Notes: generated from the sequence alone by a model not told the origin. A stretch of 64,000 nucleotides of DNA from JADFRG01 sp048054495 (GCA_048054495.1 JBGMQN010000131.1:1-64000), one strand, 5' to 3'; positions 1-8,679 are shown, counted from the first letter of the stretch. A program made the numbers and translations.

Positions 1-1181
1 TCGCGTACCCGCTCCCGGGCATTGGCCCCGATCTCGGCTGCCAAAGCTTCATCATTCAGCAGCCGCACGACGGTCTCGGCCACCGCGTCCAGATCGTAAG
101 GATCGACCAGAAATCCCGATTCGCCATCGACGATCTGGGTCGGTATTCCGCCCACGTTCGAAGCGACCACTGGTGAACCCTTCCACATCGCCTCGGTGAT
201 GACCAGCCCAAAACCTTCTCGGGTCGATTTTTGAATCACGACATCGGCCGTGCTCTGAATGGCGTTGACGAGCAGCGGATCGTCGCCTTGAACAAAGAGC
301 ACGTCTCCGCTCTGCAAGTGGTCGGCTGCGACCTCCGCCATGCTCTGGTAGATGCGCGCCCCTTCAGGGTCGTCGGGGGCCATCGCGTAGGCGAAAATCA
401 AGCGGACATCGGCCTGCTGCCTCACACGCTCCCAGACTGAGAGCACACCCTCCGGATCCTTCCAGGGATCAAATCGCGACACCTGGGTGATGAATCGCTT
501 GTCGGTCGGCACTTTGTATTTACGCAGGATCTCCATGCGCTGCTCGTACGACAGATCGATATTCTTCGGAGAGAGTGGGTCGATCGAGGGCGATATGATT
601 TGCTGGGAAACTCCCAGATCCGGGCGCTTGTAAGCCTCGGCGGAAACGATCATCCGATCATACTGCTCAATGTAGGGCGCCATAAAGTCAAAGGCCTGAG
701 GATTGGCATCCGTGATGTCGATGTGCAGCCGAAACACCCAGGGATGACTGTGATCGTAGTACTCCACCAGCGCCGCCGGCTGCGGATCATGGATGATCAC
801 GAAATCATGATCAAGATCCGCCCAGCTGGCGAATCTGTGATTCACGGTCTTATAGAGCTCCAGCTCATCCTCGCTGAAGCTGAGCTCCCGATTGCCCTGG
901 AGCGTGTTGTGAAACTTCTTTGTTATCTCGAAGAAATCGAGGGTGCCATGCAGCACGCGCCAGTCGGTGCGCACTCCGACGTCGTTCATCAACAACACAA
1001 AATTGTCGAGAATCTCTGCCACGCCGCCGCCGATCGCGGTGGCGTTCACATGCACCATGCTGGCGCCCTTGAGAAGTCCGGCTTTCTCGTAGATCTCATC
1101 CAGCACGCCAGCAGGAGCTAGCTCTCGATAGTCGGTAAGCTGTTTGAGTTGTGTTGGAGCCGGGCGCGTCATAGTCGTCAT
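1..1181 (-). CDS. treT: TreT-type trehalose synthase (GT4 glycosyltransferase), 3' end off the window
   Basis: Retaining GT4 glycosyltransferase that in characterised TreT enzymes makes trehalose from an NDP-glucose and glucose in the cytoplasm. Translated from the minus strand, about 393 residues are present and the C-terminus is cut by the window edge. Visible TreT hallmarks are an N-terminal ATAIGGGVAEIL glycine loop, HGTLDFFEITKKFHN, VIIHDPQPAAL, ITQVSRFDPWKDPEGV and the donor-site stretch STREGFGLVITEAMWKGSPV. The start is ATG at 1181 with GGAGG seven bases upstream; an in-frame ATG at 1172 is less well placed. The gene lies downstream of phoU on the same strand after a 214-bp gap, so it may be transcribed separately. 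Family assignment is firm; substrate is inferred from similarity to archaeal TreT. Confidence 0.85.
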   Translation of the reverse strand, partial: MTTMTRPAPTQLKQLTDYRELAPAGVLDEIYEKAGLLKGASMVHVNATAIGGGVAEILDNFVLLMNDVGVRTDWRVLHGTLDFFEITKKFHNTLQGNRELSFSEDELELYKTVNHRFASWADLDHDFVIIHDPQPAALVEYYDHSHPWVFRLHIDITDANPQAFDFMAPYIEQYDRMIVSAEAYKRPDLGVSQQIISPSIDPLSPKNIDLSYEQRMEILRKYKVPTDKRFITQVSRFDPWKDPEGVLSVWERVRQQADVRLIFAYAMAPDDPEGARIYQSMAEVAADHLQSGDVLFVQGDDPLLVNAIQSTADVVIQKSTREGFGLVITEAMWKGSPVVASNVGGIPTQIVDGESGFLVDPYDLDAVAETVVRLLNDEALAAEIGANARERVR

Positions 1182-1395
1182 CCAAATCCTCCAAGGAATC
1201 CCAAAGGATCGCGTCGGAACGTATTCTTCAATGTATTGTGAATTGGGGGTGCCTCGACCTACAACCGCCTCTCAATCAAGGCCTAACCGCGCGGATTATC
1301 TCACAGATTTCGGAAGATGCAGGCATGGGAAGGCCTAAATCAAACGACCTCCGAGCAGCCCCAGAGGCCGTGTTCCACGTCGGGCTACGCATCCC

Positions 1396-2094
1396 TCAGG
1401 AGACCCTGGTATCCCCCGGCTCAGGGTTGAGCTCCCTCATCTTGCCGCTGGCCATGAAGATCACACGCTCCGCAATGTTCGTGGCTCGATCTCCGATGCG
1501 CTCCAGGTTGTGTCCCGCAAAGAGCAGGTACAGGCCTCTGGTTGTCGACTTCGCATCCTCCAGCATGTCTTGCAGCAGTTCACGCGTGAGCGACTGGTAG
1601 CTGTCGTCGATCTTGTCGTCCATAAGCGCCACGTTGTAGGCTCGATCATAGTCCGCCTTCGCATAGACCTCCACGGCCTGTCGCAGCATGTCCTGCGTTC
1701 GCGCCGCCATGCGCTCCAGGATCTCGGGGAGTATGTCGAAGCGATCATGGTCCATCAGCTGCACGGTCTTCGCGATTCCCGCCGCGTGATCCCCCATGCG
1801 CTCCAAATCCACCACAATGTGCATGGCCGCAACCACCGCACGCAAGTCACTAGCGGCCGGCTGTTGTGTGGCGATGGTTGATTCGCAAGCCTTTTCGATC
1901 TCGAATCGCATTTCGTTGATCTCGGCATCGCCGACAATGACGGTCTCGGCCAATTCCTTGTCTGTATTCCGGAGTGCCTGAAGGGCATCTTCGATCGCTG
2001 CGGCAACTCGTTCGCCCAGCAGCAGCATGCCTTCCCGTATTGCAGCCAGTTCTCGATCGAGCTCTGCTCGAGACTGAATTTGAAACTCAGTCAC
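1396..2094 (-). CDS. phoU: PhoU phosphate regulon regulator
   Basis: Cytoplasmic three-helix-bundle repeat protein that links Pst transporter status to the PhoR/PhoB two-component system. It has 232 residues, the usual PhoU length, with two tandem PhoU domains (roughly residues 15-105 and 115-205) carrying the acidic metal-binding helix patterns, for example VDLERMGDHAAGIAKT in the first and NLERIGDRATNIAERV in the second. The start is GTG at 2094, which overlaps by four bases (GTGA) the stop of a broken phosphoesterase frame. Phosphate-regulon context (phoB, phoR, pstSCAB upstream) makes the function secure. Confidence 0.96.
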   Translation of the reverse strand: MTEFQIQSRAELDRELAAIREGMLLLGERVAAAIEDALQALRNTDKELAETVIVGDAEINEMRFEIEKACESTIATQQPAASDLRAVVAAMHIVVDLERMGDHAAGIAKTVQLMDHDRFDILPEILERMAARTQDMLRQAVEVYAKADYDRAYNVALMDDKIDDSYQSLTRELLQDMLEDAKSTTRGLYLLFAGHNLERIGDRATNIAERVIFMASGKMRELNPEPGDTRVS

Positions 2095-2262
2095 GGTACG
2101 GGCTCAACCTCGCGCTCAACCAAGAGCTCATCGGCATAGTAGTCCGGCAGAACCGAGGCCCGAATGGCTTGAGCTGCCGTAAACCGGCAGCAGGTTCTGC
2201 TCCCCAGCTGCTTCAAGCGCCTGGATGTTGGCGTGAACGTCAGAGAAGATCGCTATTCTCAT
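2091..2262 (-). pseudogene. Calcineurin-like metallophosphoesterase remnant with internal deletion
   Basis: Between pstB and phoU the minus strand begins ATG with MRIAIFSDVHANIQALEAA, the canonical first strand (D-x-H metal motif) of YfcE-like metallophosphoesterases, and then goes out of register to a stop near 2129. In the next frame the last codons read AAQAIRASVLPDYYADELL, which looks like the C-terminal helix of the same family, ending at a TGA that overlaps the phoU start (GTGA). So about 20 N-terminal and about 30 C-terminal residues survive and the central domain is missing. It is either a genuine decayed gene or a collapsed assembly; there is no N gap here. The matches are by pattern recognition, without alignment. 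Confidence 0.6.
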
Positions 2263-2287
2263 GAGTGGACGGTCCGAGCTTACCTGC

Positions 2288-3163
2288 TCATCCGAATCGG
2301 CCGGTTACATAGTCCTCAGTGCGCGGGTCACCGGGTCGGGTGAAGATCGTGTTTGTTTCGTCGTACTCAATCATTTCGCCCGCTTTGCCTTCCCCCAACA
2401 TCATCATGGCGGTGAAGTCCGACACGCGCGCCGCTTGTTGCATGTTGTGCGTAACGATCACAATCGTGTAAATCGATGCCAGCTCCCGCATCAATTCTTC
2501 GATGCGGAAAGTGGCTACGGGATCCAGGGCAGAGCACGGCTCATCCATCAGGATGACCTCCGGGCGCACTGCTATCGCACGCGCGATACACAGCCGCTGC
2601 TGCTGGCCGCCTGAGAGGGAGTATCCGCTCTGATCGAGCTTATCCTTCACTTCTTCCCACAATGCGGCTCGCTTAAGGGACTCTTCTACCAGCCCATCCA
2701 GATCTCCTTTGTAGCCATGGATGCGTGCCCCCCAGGCGATGTTTTCGTAGATGCTCTTTGGAAACGGATTGGGCTTCTGAAAGACCATGCCGATCCTGCG
2801 CCGGACCTCAACTGGGTCCACGTGTTCTGCGTAAATATCTTGGCCCAGGAAGATCACCTTTCCTTCAGTGCGGGCGACGGGGACCAGCTCATTCATCCGA
2901 TTCAGGGAACGCAGCAGAGTGGTTTTCCCACATCCTGAAGGTCCGATGATCGCCGTGATCTTGCGGCTCAAGACGTCCAGGTCGACGTCTCGGATGGCAA
3001 GGAAGTCTCCATAGTAGACGCGCAGGCCGCGCGTCTCCAGGGTACGCTCTTGCGGCGCACCGTTTGTCTCTGAGCGTGATTCGGGCTGATCTCGCGCAAC
3101 CATGTCAGGAGTCTCCGCCAAGCTTACTACCCGGTCGCTCGAGTCTACAAGACGCTCATCCAT
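2288..3163 (-). CDS. pstB: PstB phosphate ABC transporter ATP-binding protein
   Basis: Cytoplasmic ATPase of the high-affinity phosphate importer PstSCAB. It has 291 residues, about 35 more than typical PstB because of a polar N-terminal extension before the ABC domain. Visible motifs are Walker A GPSGCGKTTLL, the Q-loop region VFQKPNPFPKSIYENIAWG typical of PstB, signature SLSGGQQQRL, Walker B VILMDEPCSALDP and the switch histidine in IVIVTHNMQQAAR. The gene is 16 bp downstream of pstA in the same operon. A start nearer the ABC domain is possible, but the ORF start fits the operon spacing. Confidence 0.97.
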   Translation of the reverse strand: MDERLVDSSDRVVSLAETPDMVARDQPESRSETNGAPQERTLETRGLRVYYGDFLAIRDVDLDVLSRKITAIIGPSGCGKTTLLRSLNRMNELVPVARTEGKVIFLGQDIYAEHVDPVEVRRRIGMVFQKPNPFPKSIYENIAWGARIHGYKGDLDGLVEESLKRAALWEEVKDKLDQSGYSLSGGQQQRLCIARAIAVRPEVILMDEPCSALDPVATFRIEELMRELASIYTIVIVTHNMQQAARVSDFTAMMMLGEGKAGEMIEYDETNTIFTRPGDPRTEDYVTGRFG

Positions 3164-3179
3164 GTTTGCTGCAGGATCC

Positions 3180-4415
3180 TCAGTATCGGTGGCTATAGCG
3201 ATTCCTCAGAAGGACCGCGGCCGCGTTCAGGGCTAGCAGTAATATCAAAAGCGCGATGATGGCCGCGGCCGCGATGTTCCGAAACTCAGCCTGCGGTCGT
3301 GAGGTCCATTGAAAGATCTGGATCGGCAGGGTCGTGAACTTCGAAAATGGGCCGTCAGGATCGAAAGTTATAAAGGTGGAGGCTCCGATCACTACCAGCG
3401 GAGCCGTTTCCCCCACGGCGCGTGACACGGCCAGGATCGTTCCCGTAAGGATCCCGGCAATTGAATTTGGCAGGACATGCGACCAGATCGTCTCCCACTG
3501 TGTGGCGCCCAGACCGTAGCTGGCATTGCGAAGGCTGTTGGGCACGGCTTTGATCGCCTCCTGAGCGTTGATGATGATGATAGGCATGATCAACAGCCCT
3601 AGCGTTAACCCGGCGGCGATGATCGTTCGGCCATTGGCGGTCGTCGGATCGTCCACCAGACCAAAAGCCGCCCCGCTGGTTATGGGCTGCAGGAAGCGCA
3701 CGAAAATCGCTAGACCTAAAATGCCGTAGATGATGGAGGGCACCCCGGCCAGGCTGTTGATATTGGTCTGGATGAGGCGCGTCAAGCGCGTATCGGGTGC
3801 GTACTCCTCCAGGTAGATGGCGGCACCGGTCGCAATCGGAAAGGCGAAGATCACGGTGACAGCGATCACCCACAGCGAACCTAGAATCGCCGTGCGCACA
3901 CCGGCTCTGAGCGGCTCAGACGATTGCGGTCGCTGTACAAATTCAGGATTGAGCCAGCTGAAGAACTGGAGATGCGCCCTCGGGTACTTTTCGGCCAGCT
4001 CGGCTTCGATCGCATCTCGCTCAAAAAGAGTCTCAAAGAGCGTCCACGTCTTGACTACCTGCGGTTCCACAACCCGCTCCTGCACCAGGTCGTAAACCTC
4101 CTCCCGCGTGCGTTCGGAGAACGGTTTTTCAGTGGCATAGCGCCGATACAGCCCGGCAGAGACATTGGCTTGAAAGATCTGCACCAGCTGTGCCTGCGAA
4201 AGTTCCTCCAACGCTACCCCATCCACGGCCAGGCTCGCCGGATCGATTTCAAGCTCGAGTGCGGCCAGTCCGAAGCTCTCGTTGATCACGTTGTACAGGA
4301 GCGCCGTAAGCATGATGATCCCGACGACGGTGGATGCCTGGAACACAAACCGCCATGCAATTCCCCGGCGTCGCCGTCTGCGGGTGTTGCCCTCAAACGA
4401 ATCGATGTCGTTCAC
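3180..4415 (-). CDS. pstA: PstA phosphate ABC transporter permease with long extracytoplasmic insert
   Basis: Inner-membrane permease of PstSCAB. It has 411 residues against about 290 for common PstA. One TM segment (about residues 26-46) is followed by an inserted soluble region of about 120 residues, rich in charged helices, before the conserved permease core begins around residue 170 (RAGVRTAILGSLWVIAVTVI). The core carries EEYAPDTRLTRLIQTNI and the ATPase-coupling loop AVPNSLRNASYGLGATQWET. The start overlaps the pstC stop by four bases. The insert is also the main oddity here: it should face outside, where PstS docks, so it may shape the binding-protein interface (inference). Confidence 0.95.
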   Translation of the reverse strand: MNDIDSFEGNTRRRRRRGIAWRFVFQASTVVGIIMLTALLYNVINESFGLAALELEIDPASLAVDGVALEELSQAQLVQIFQANVSAGLYRRYATEKPFSERTREEVYDLVQERVVEPQVVKTWTLFETLFERDAIEAELAEKYPRAHLQFFSWLNPEFVQRPQSSEPLRAGVRTAILGSLWVIAVTVIFAFPIATGAAIYLEEYAPDTRLTRLIQTNINSLAGVPSIIYGILGLAIFVRFLQPITSGAAFGLVDDPTTANGRTIIAAGLTLGLLIMPIIIINAQEAIKAVPNSLRNASYGLGATQWETIWSHVLPNSIAGILTGTILAVSRAVGETAPLVVIGASTFITFDPDGPFSKFTTLPIQIFQWTSRPQAEFRNIAAAAIIALLILLLALNAAAVLLRNRYSHRY

Positions 4416-5653
4416 TCGTAGACCTCTCGGAACTTTCTGACCACCCGCTGGCTGATGATGTTTAGAAACAGGGTCATGAAAAACAGCACCAGCCCGATGG
4501 CGAACAAGCTGTTGTAGTCGATGGAGTCATAGCTCAGGTCGCCGCCGCTGATGCGCACGATATGACCGGTCATGGTCTCCGCCGCCTGGAATGGATTGGC
4601 CGTAAGTGCGGGTCCGGCTCCGGCGGCGATGGCAACGATCATGGTCTCTCCGATGGCTCGAGAAGTGGCCAGAATGAACGCGGCCGCGAGGCCGGAGATG
4701 GCGGCCGGCACAACCACACGCACGGCCGTTTCCAGGCGAGTGGCGCCAAGGGCATAAGAGGCCTCACGAAGCGTACGCGGCACCGCACTCAGAGCGTCCT
4801 CGCTCATCGAGCTGACCAGCGGGAGAATCAGGATCCCGATCACGATCCCCGCCGAACCCGTGTTGTAGATCTCGACCGTATCGTTTCCGAATACCGATCG
4901 CAGGAGCGGGGTCATGAAGGTCAGCGCGAAGTATCCGTACACCACGGTCGGGATGCCGGCCAGGATTTCCAGGATCGGCTTTAGGATCGCTCGCGCCCGG
5001 CTCGAGGCATATTCGCTGAGGTAGATCGCGATGCTGAGGCCAAGCGGCAGTGCGACCGTCATGGCCACCGTCGAAGTCATGAGGGTGGCCGTGACCAGCG
5101 GCAGAATCCCGAATCGTCCGATCTGTGGGTTCCACTCGGTTCCGGTCAGGAACTCGCCCAGCGTCACTCGGTTGGAGCGAAAGATCTCGAGATCCGTCCC
5201 ATGGGCCGTGGGCTCCGTCCCCTGCACGCCGCGTACGACGGTAAGCATTTGCCCATCGACCGCTACGACCTCCATCACCTCGTCTCGAATGCGGATGATG
5301 TCGCCCGCGCGCAGGGTGGCTCCACCCTCACCGACCAGAATGCTGATGCCGACGGCATCCATTTCTTGAGCTAGGGGCTTGTTGGAGTTCTCCCACTGCT
5401 GAGTGGTGAAGAACGATACGGATTCCGTTCCCAAAACAATGAGGATTCCGACCGTGGTCAGAACCGAGAGGGCACCGCATAGAAAAAGGAAGCCCTGGAT
5501 GCCCGCTTCTCGAATCCTCGGTCGCTTTGCGAGGGAGGGGGCTCTATCGAGGGCTTCGGTGGTCAGATACTTTTCCTTGGGTAGAGGTTGGATATCCGGG
5601 AGCGAGACCGATCCACGGCGCAGGCATGGCGCGCGGCGATGTGACCTTCGCAC
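4412..5653 (-). CDS. pstC: PstC phosphate ABC transporter permease with small beta-rich insert
   Basis: Second inner-membrane permease of PstSCAB, 413 residues. A cytoplasmic N-terminal tail leads to TM1 (about residues 55-77), then an extracytoplasmic stretch of roughly 70 residues containing LRAGDIIRIRDEVMEVV and LTVVRGVQGTEPTAHGTD, a short beta-barrel-like pattern also seen in phage tail and adhesin-like proteins. The permease core follows with LSEYASSRARAILKPILEIL and the coupling loop AVPRTLREASYALGATRLET. The start is GTG at 5653, 16 bp after pstS; an in-frame GTC-TCG region further in makes a shorter protein possible, but no better start is seen. Confidence 0.95.
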   Translation of the reverse strand: MRRSHRRAPCLRRGSVSLPDIQPLPKEKYLTTEALDRAPSLAKRPRIREAGIQGFLFLCGALSVLTTVGILIVLGTESVSFFTTQQWENSNKPLAQEMDAVGISILVGEGGATLRAGDIIRIRDEVMEVVAVDGQMLTVVRGVQGTEPTAHGTDLEIFRSNRVTLGEFLTGTEWNPQIGRFGILPLVTATLMTSTVAMTVALPLGLSIAIYLSEYASSRARAILKPILEILAGIPTVVYGYFALTFMTPLLRSVFGNDTVEIYNTGSAGIVIGILILPLVSSMSEDALSAVPRTLREASYALGATRLETAVRVVVPAAISGLAAAFILATSRAIGETMIVAIAAGAGPALTANPFQAAETMTGHIVRISGGDLSYDSIDYNSLFAIGLVLFFMTLFLNIISQRVVRKFREVYE

Positions 5654-5669
5654 GCGGGTTGCATCCTGG

Positions 5670-6689
5670 TCAGCGGCTCATGCCCATTGCGTCCAGCCAG
5701 TCGAGTTTGGCTTCGTCGGACGCTTCTGCTTTGACGGGGAAGTAGCCCACGTCCAGCACCTCTTCGTTCGCATAGGTCAGATAGAAGTTGATGAAGTCCG
5801 CCACCTGAGGCTTAGCCTGCATCACGCCCGCGTCCGAGTAGATGAAAAGCGGCCGCGCCAGCGGATAGCTGTTGTCGTCCACCGAGGCGCCGGTCGGCTC
5901 CACGCCCTCGATAGAGACCACCTTCAACGTATCCGCGTTTTCATCGTAATAGGCGTATCCGAAGTACCCGATAGCATAAGGGCTACCTAGTATGCCTTGT
6001 ACCAACACGTTGTCGTCTTCGCTAAGCTGCAGCTTACTGCTGGTCAGGATCGGCTCCTCATCTTCGTTAAAAACCTCTTCCACAAAGTAATCGAACGTGC
6101 CGCTATCGGTCCCGGGGCTGAAGCGCTGAATGGGTTCATCCGGCCAGCTCGGATCGACCTCGGACCAGGTTTCGGCGGTCGAGAATACCTGGGCTAACTG
6201 ATCAAGCGTCAGGCTGTCGACAAAATCGTTCTCTTGACTCACCGCAACGGCCAGCGCATCGGTACCCACTCGAAACGCAATCGGCTCACGTCCAATCTCC
6301 CGGCACGATTCGACTTCGCTTTCCTTGATCGGTCGACTGGCATTGGAGATGTCTATCTCACCCGCCACGCAGAGCCTTTCAAAACCTGCCCCGCTCCCGA
6401 TGCTGTCAATCGTGAGCTGGCCCGCGTAGCCTTCGTCTATGAAGCGCTCGGCCATCCGCTCGGTCAGCGGGAAGACCGTCGAGCTGCCGGCGGAAATAAT
6501 GTCCCCGCTCACTTCCAGCGGATTCACTTCGGGCAGCATCAGACCATCGCCTGGTTGTGGCTCGGGGGCCAAGGCCGCTGGTGCCGCAGTGGGTGCTGGC
6601 TGCGCAGCTTGTTCGGTTGCCGCTCCCCCGCAAGCGGCCAGGATCATGGCGGCTACCAACAGGGCTATTGCGGTGCGAAATGAGAGCAT
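5670..6689 (-). CDS. pstS: PstS phosphate-binding lipoprotein
   Basis: Extracytoplasmic phosphate-binding protein that feeds PstCAB. I choose the ATG at 6689, because AGGAG lies 11 bases upstream and the protein then opens with a clean lipoprotein signal (MLSFRTAIALLVAAMILAACGG, split by the lipobox LAAC); two upstream ATGs at 6719/6716 would add ten polar residues. After an Ala/Pro linker come the phosphate-binding loops GSSTVFPLTERMA, IGSGAGFERLC, DISNASRPI and SPGTDSGTFDYF. Length is 339 residues. It is first in the pst operon, directly downstream of a Pho-box-like repeat array. Confidence 0.96.
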   Translation of the reverse strand: MLSFRTAIALLVAAMILAACGGAATEQAAQPAPTAAPAALAPEPQPGDGLMLPEVNPLEVSGDIISAGSSTVFPLTERMAERFIDEGYAGQLTIDSIGSGAGFERLCVAGEIDISNASRPIKESEVESCREIGREPIAFRVGTDALAVAVSQENDFVDSLTLDQLAQVFSTAETWSEVDPSWPDEPIQRFSPGTDSGTFDYFVEEVFNEDEEPILTSSKLQLSEDDNVLVQGILGSPYAIGYFGYAYYDENADTLKVVSIEGVEPTGASVDDNSYPLARPLFIYSDAGVMQAKPQVADFINFYLTYANEEVLDVGYFPVKAEASDEAKLDWLDAMGMSR

Positions 6690-6746
6690 TCGGTGGTCTG
6701 CTCCTGGAGTGCGCATCATCGCTCTGCCGAAAGGGTACTGGAGTGC

Positions 6747-6784
6747 GCTTAAGCCGGAGTCAAGGAACGGTTAAGCTCTTTTAA
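6747..6784 (-). promoter_or_regulatory. Pho-box-like array of four direct repeats upstream of pstS
   Basis: On the minus strand four hexamers follow each other at 10-11-bp spacing: TTAAAA (6779-6784), TTAACC (6769-6774), TTGACT (6758-6763) and TTAAGC (6747-6752). TT-A-A hexamers repeated once per helical turn are the form of the PhoP/PhoB operator in Gram-positive bacteria. The array ends 58 bp before the pstS start and lies between phoR and pstS, so PhoB control of pst is the natural reading. Confidence 0.7.
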
Positions 6785-6856
6785 CCCAAGCTCGACGAAC
6801 ATTTGGCTCGCACCCTGGGTTGCTGAAATGACAGCCGAATGGGGATTCGTAAATCA

Positions 6857-8008
6857 CTAGGCGGGCTGAAATGCCAAGTGGAAAACGGCCCCCCTCTTGG
6901 GGGGCTTTTGATTTTCGGCCCAGATGCGACCGGCGTGGGCACGCATGATGTGGTGCGAGATGGCCAGGCCCAGGCCGGTACCTGGCGAATGCTGCGAGCC
7001 ATCGATGCGATAGAACCGTTCGAAGATGCGGCCGAGCTCCGCGGGCGGAATGCCAGGACCCGTGTCGATAACGGTCAGGATTACCATGTCTTGCTCCGAG
7101 TCGTGCTCACCCTGGATTCGAATCTCGCCGCCCTCGGGTGTGAACTTGACCGCGTTATTCAACACGTTCAGAATCGCCCGCCCGGCCTGCTTGGGATCGG
7201 CCAAGACCTTCAAGCCCTCATCCACGTCCATCGCAATCTGGATGGCTTTTCGAGCCGCTTGGTCGCGCTGGCGCACCATCGTCTCCATCGCCAGATCCCA
7301 CAGCGGCACATCGACCAGGCGCACGACCTGCATTCCGGATTCGATGGCCGCCAGATCCAGCATCTCCTCCGTCATCTGCTGCAGGGCATCGACTTCAATG
7401 GCCATCTTGTTTGCCAATTCGTCAGCCATCTTCAGATCTGCTCCCGCTTTAGAGAGCATGGTGTCCAGCAGCAGTCGGAGCGAGGTCAGGGGTGTGTTCA
7501 GCTCGTGGGAGAGATTGGCGATGAAATCCTGCCGAGCACGGCTCAGCCGCTGGAGTTCCGCCACGTCGCTTAACGCCAGGCCAACCCCCTGGCCTAAGCG
7601 CATTGCGCGCGCTTCGAAAGGGCGATCCTCAATGCGCAGGTTCCGCGACAGGCCATCGGCGGACTCGGTTTCCAGCGCGTCCTGGGCCAGGCGCTCCAGC
7701 TCGAGGTTGTGGGTGTATCCGATCAGTGTCGCGGCGTTCTCCAAGTTGCCAAATTGCCGCTCGGCGGCAGGGTTGGCGAAGCGCACGCGCAGGTCAGAGT
7801 CAGTAGCCAGCATCAGGTCGTTCGAAACGACGAGCGCAGGCTGAATCCGATCCATGCCCTCTTGAAGTGCGTCAACCTGCATCCGCAGGGCGTCGATCTC
7901 CGTCCGCAGGCCTGCCTCGGACCAGCGCCTCGATCGTGCTTCTCGCCGCCACAACACGGCAAACCCGAACGCGATCAGAGCCAGAAGAAGCGCGAGCCAG
8001 AGTTCCAC
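6857..8008 (-). CDS. phoR: PhoR-like sensor histidine kinase
   Basis: Membrane-anchored histidine kinase pairing with the PhoB-like regulator immediately upstream. I place the start at GTG 8008, sharing one base with the phoB stop (TAGTG); an in-frame ATG at 8092 would overlap phoB by 85 bases. The 383-residue product has one TM segment at the N-terminus (ELWLALLLALIAFGFAVLW), a coiled-coil linker, a PAS domain (about 60-165), HisKA with the phospho-histidine in FIANLSHELNTPLTSL, and HATPase_c with NVLNNAVKFTPEGG, DTGPGIP and GTGLGLAISHH. It lacks a periplasmic sensor domain, as expected for PhoR kinases that read the Pst/PhoU state. Confidence 0.88.
   Translation of the reverse strand: MELWLALLLALIAFGFAVLWRREARSRRWSEAGLRTEIDALRMQVDALQEGMDRIQPALVVSNDLMLATDSDLRVRFANPAAERQFGNLENAATLIGYTHNLELERLAQDALETESADGLSRNLRIEDRPFEARAMRLGQGVGLALSDVAELQRLSRARQDFIANLSHELNTPLTSLRLLLDTMLSKAGADLKMADELANKMAIEVDALQQMTEEMLDLAAIESGMQVVRLVDVPLWDLAMETMVRQRDQAARKAIQIAMDVDEGLKVLADPKQAGRAILNVLNNAVKFTPEGGEIRIQGEHDSEQDMVILTVIDTGPGIPPAELGRIFERFYRIDGSQHSPGTGLGLAISHHIMRAHAGRIWAENQKPPKRGAVFHLAFQPA
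6888..6909. terminator. GC-rich hairpin with T-tract inside the phoR 3' end
   Basis: GCCCCCC, loop TCTT and GGGGGGC are followed on the plus strand by TTTTGATTTTC; on the minus strand the same stem is followed by CGTTTTCC. It lies inside the last codons of phoR. As DNA it is a good antisense terminator and a weaker sense one that could lower read-through from phoR into pstS. Activity is inference. Confidence 0.4.
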
Positions 8009-8679
8009 TATTCGAGCCTGTAGCCAACCCCCCGAACGGTGACTATACGCTGCGGATTCGAGGGATCGTTCTCGATCTTCTGCCGCAGCCAACGGATGTG
8101 CACATCGACCGTCCGGCTGTCACTTGAGTACTCCTCTCCCCAGACCTGGGCCAGCAGCAGTTCCCTCGTCAGGACCGCTCCCCGATTGCGCAGGAGAGTG
8201 GCTAGCAGTTCGAACTCTCTTGGGGCCAACTGGAGCTCAGTGCCGGCGAGGGTTGCCCGCCGCGCAACCAGGTCTAGGTTCAAATCGTCCGCCTGAAATG
8301 CGGTTGGCGGGGCGGCCGATGGTCCGCGCCGCAGCGCAGCACGCACCCGGGCCAAGAACTCGCCAAGTGAGAAGGGTTTGACAATGTAGTCGTCGGCACC
8401 GGTCTCCAGGCCGATGATTTTGTCGGTCTCCGTACCGCGCGCCGTGAGCAGCAAGATCGGAACGTCGCTTTCCTTGCGCAGGATCCGACAAACGGTCAGC
8501 CCATCCATCTTGGGCAGCATCACGTCCAGCACAACCAAGTCGGGATGTGTCTTGCGCGCCTGCGCCAATCCATGCTCGCCATCCTCCGATTCCACGACTT
8601 CGTAGCCTTCGTCATGCAGGTTCAGCGCGAGCGTTTCGCGCACGGTCGGGTCATCTTCCACAATCAGGATCTTCGTCAT
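8008..8679 (-). CDS. phoB: PhoB-like OmpR-family response regulator
   Basis: Transcription factor with an N-terminal receiver domain and a C-terminal winged helix, 223 residues. The receiver shows the acidic pair in LIVEDDPTVR, the phospho-acceptor Asp in LVVLDVMLPKMDG, and the conserved Thr and Lys in LLTARGTE and YIVKPFSL. The DNA-binding domain (about 125-222) has LAPREFELLATLLRNRG and SRTVDVHIRWLRQKIENDP, typical of the PhoB/PhoP branch. It overlaps phoR by one base and a small upstream frame by four (ATGA). With phoR and pst beside it, control of phosphate genes through the TT-A-A repeats upstream of pstS is likely. Confidence 0.93.
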   Translation of the reverse strand: MTKILIVEDDPTVRETLALNLHDEGYEVVESEDGEHGLAQARKTHPDLVVLDVMLPKMDGLTVCRILRKESDVPILLLTARGTETDKIIGLETGADDYIVKPFSLGEFLARVRAALRRGPSAAPPTAFQADDLNLDLVARRATLAGTELQLAPREFELLATLLRNRGAVLTRELLLAQVWGEEYSSDSRTVDVHIRWLRQKIENDPSNPQRIVTVRGVGYRLE

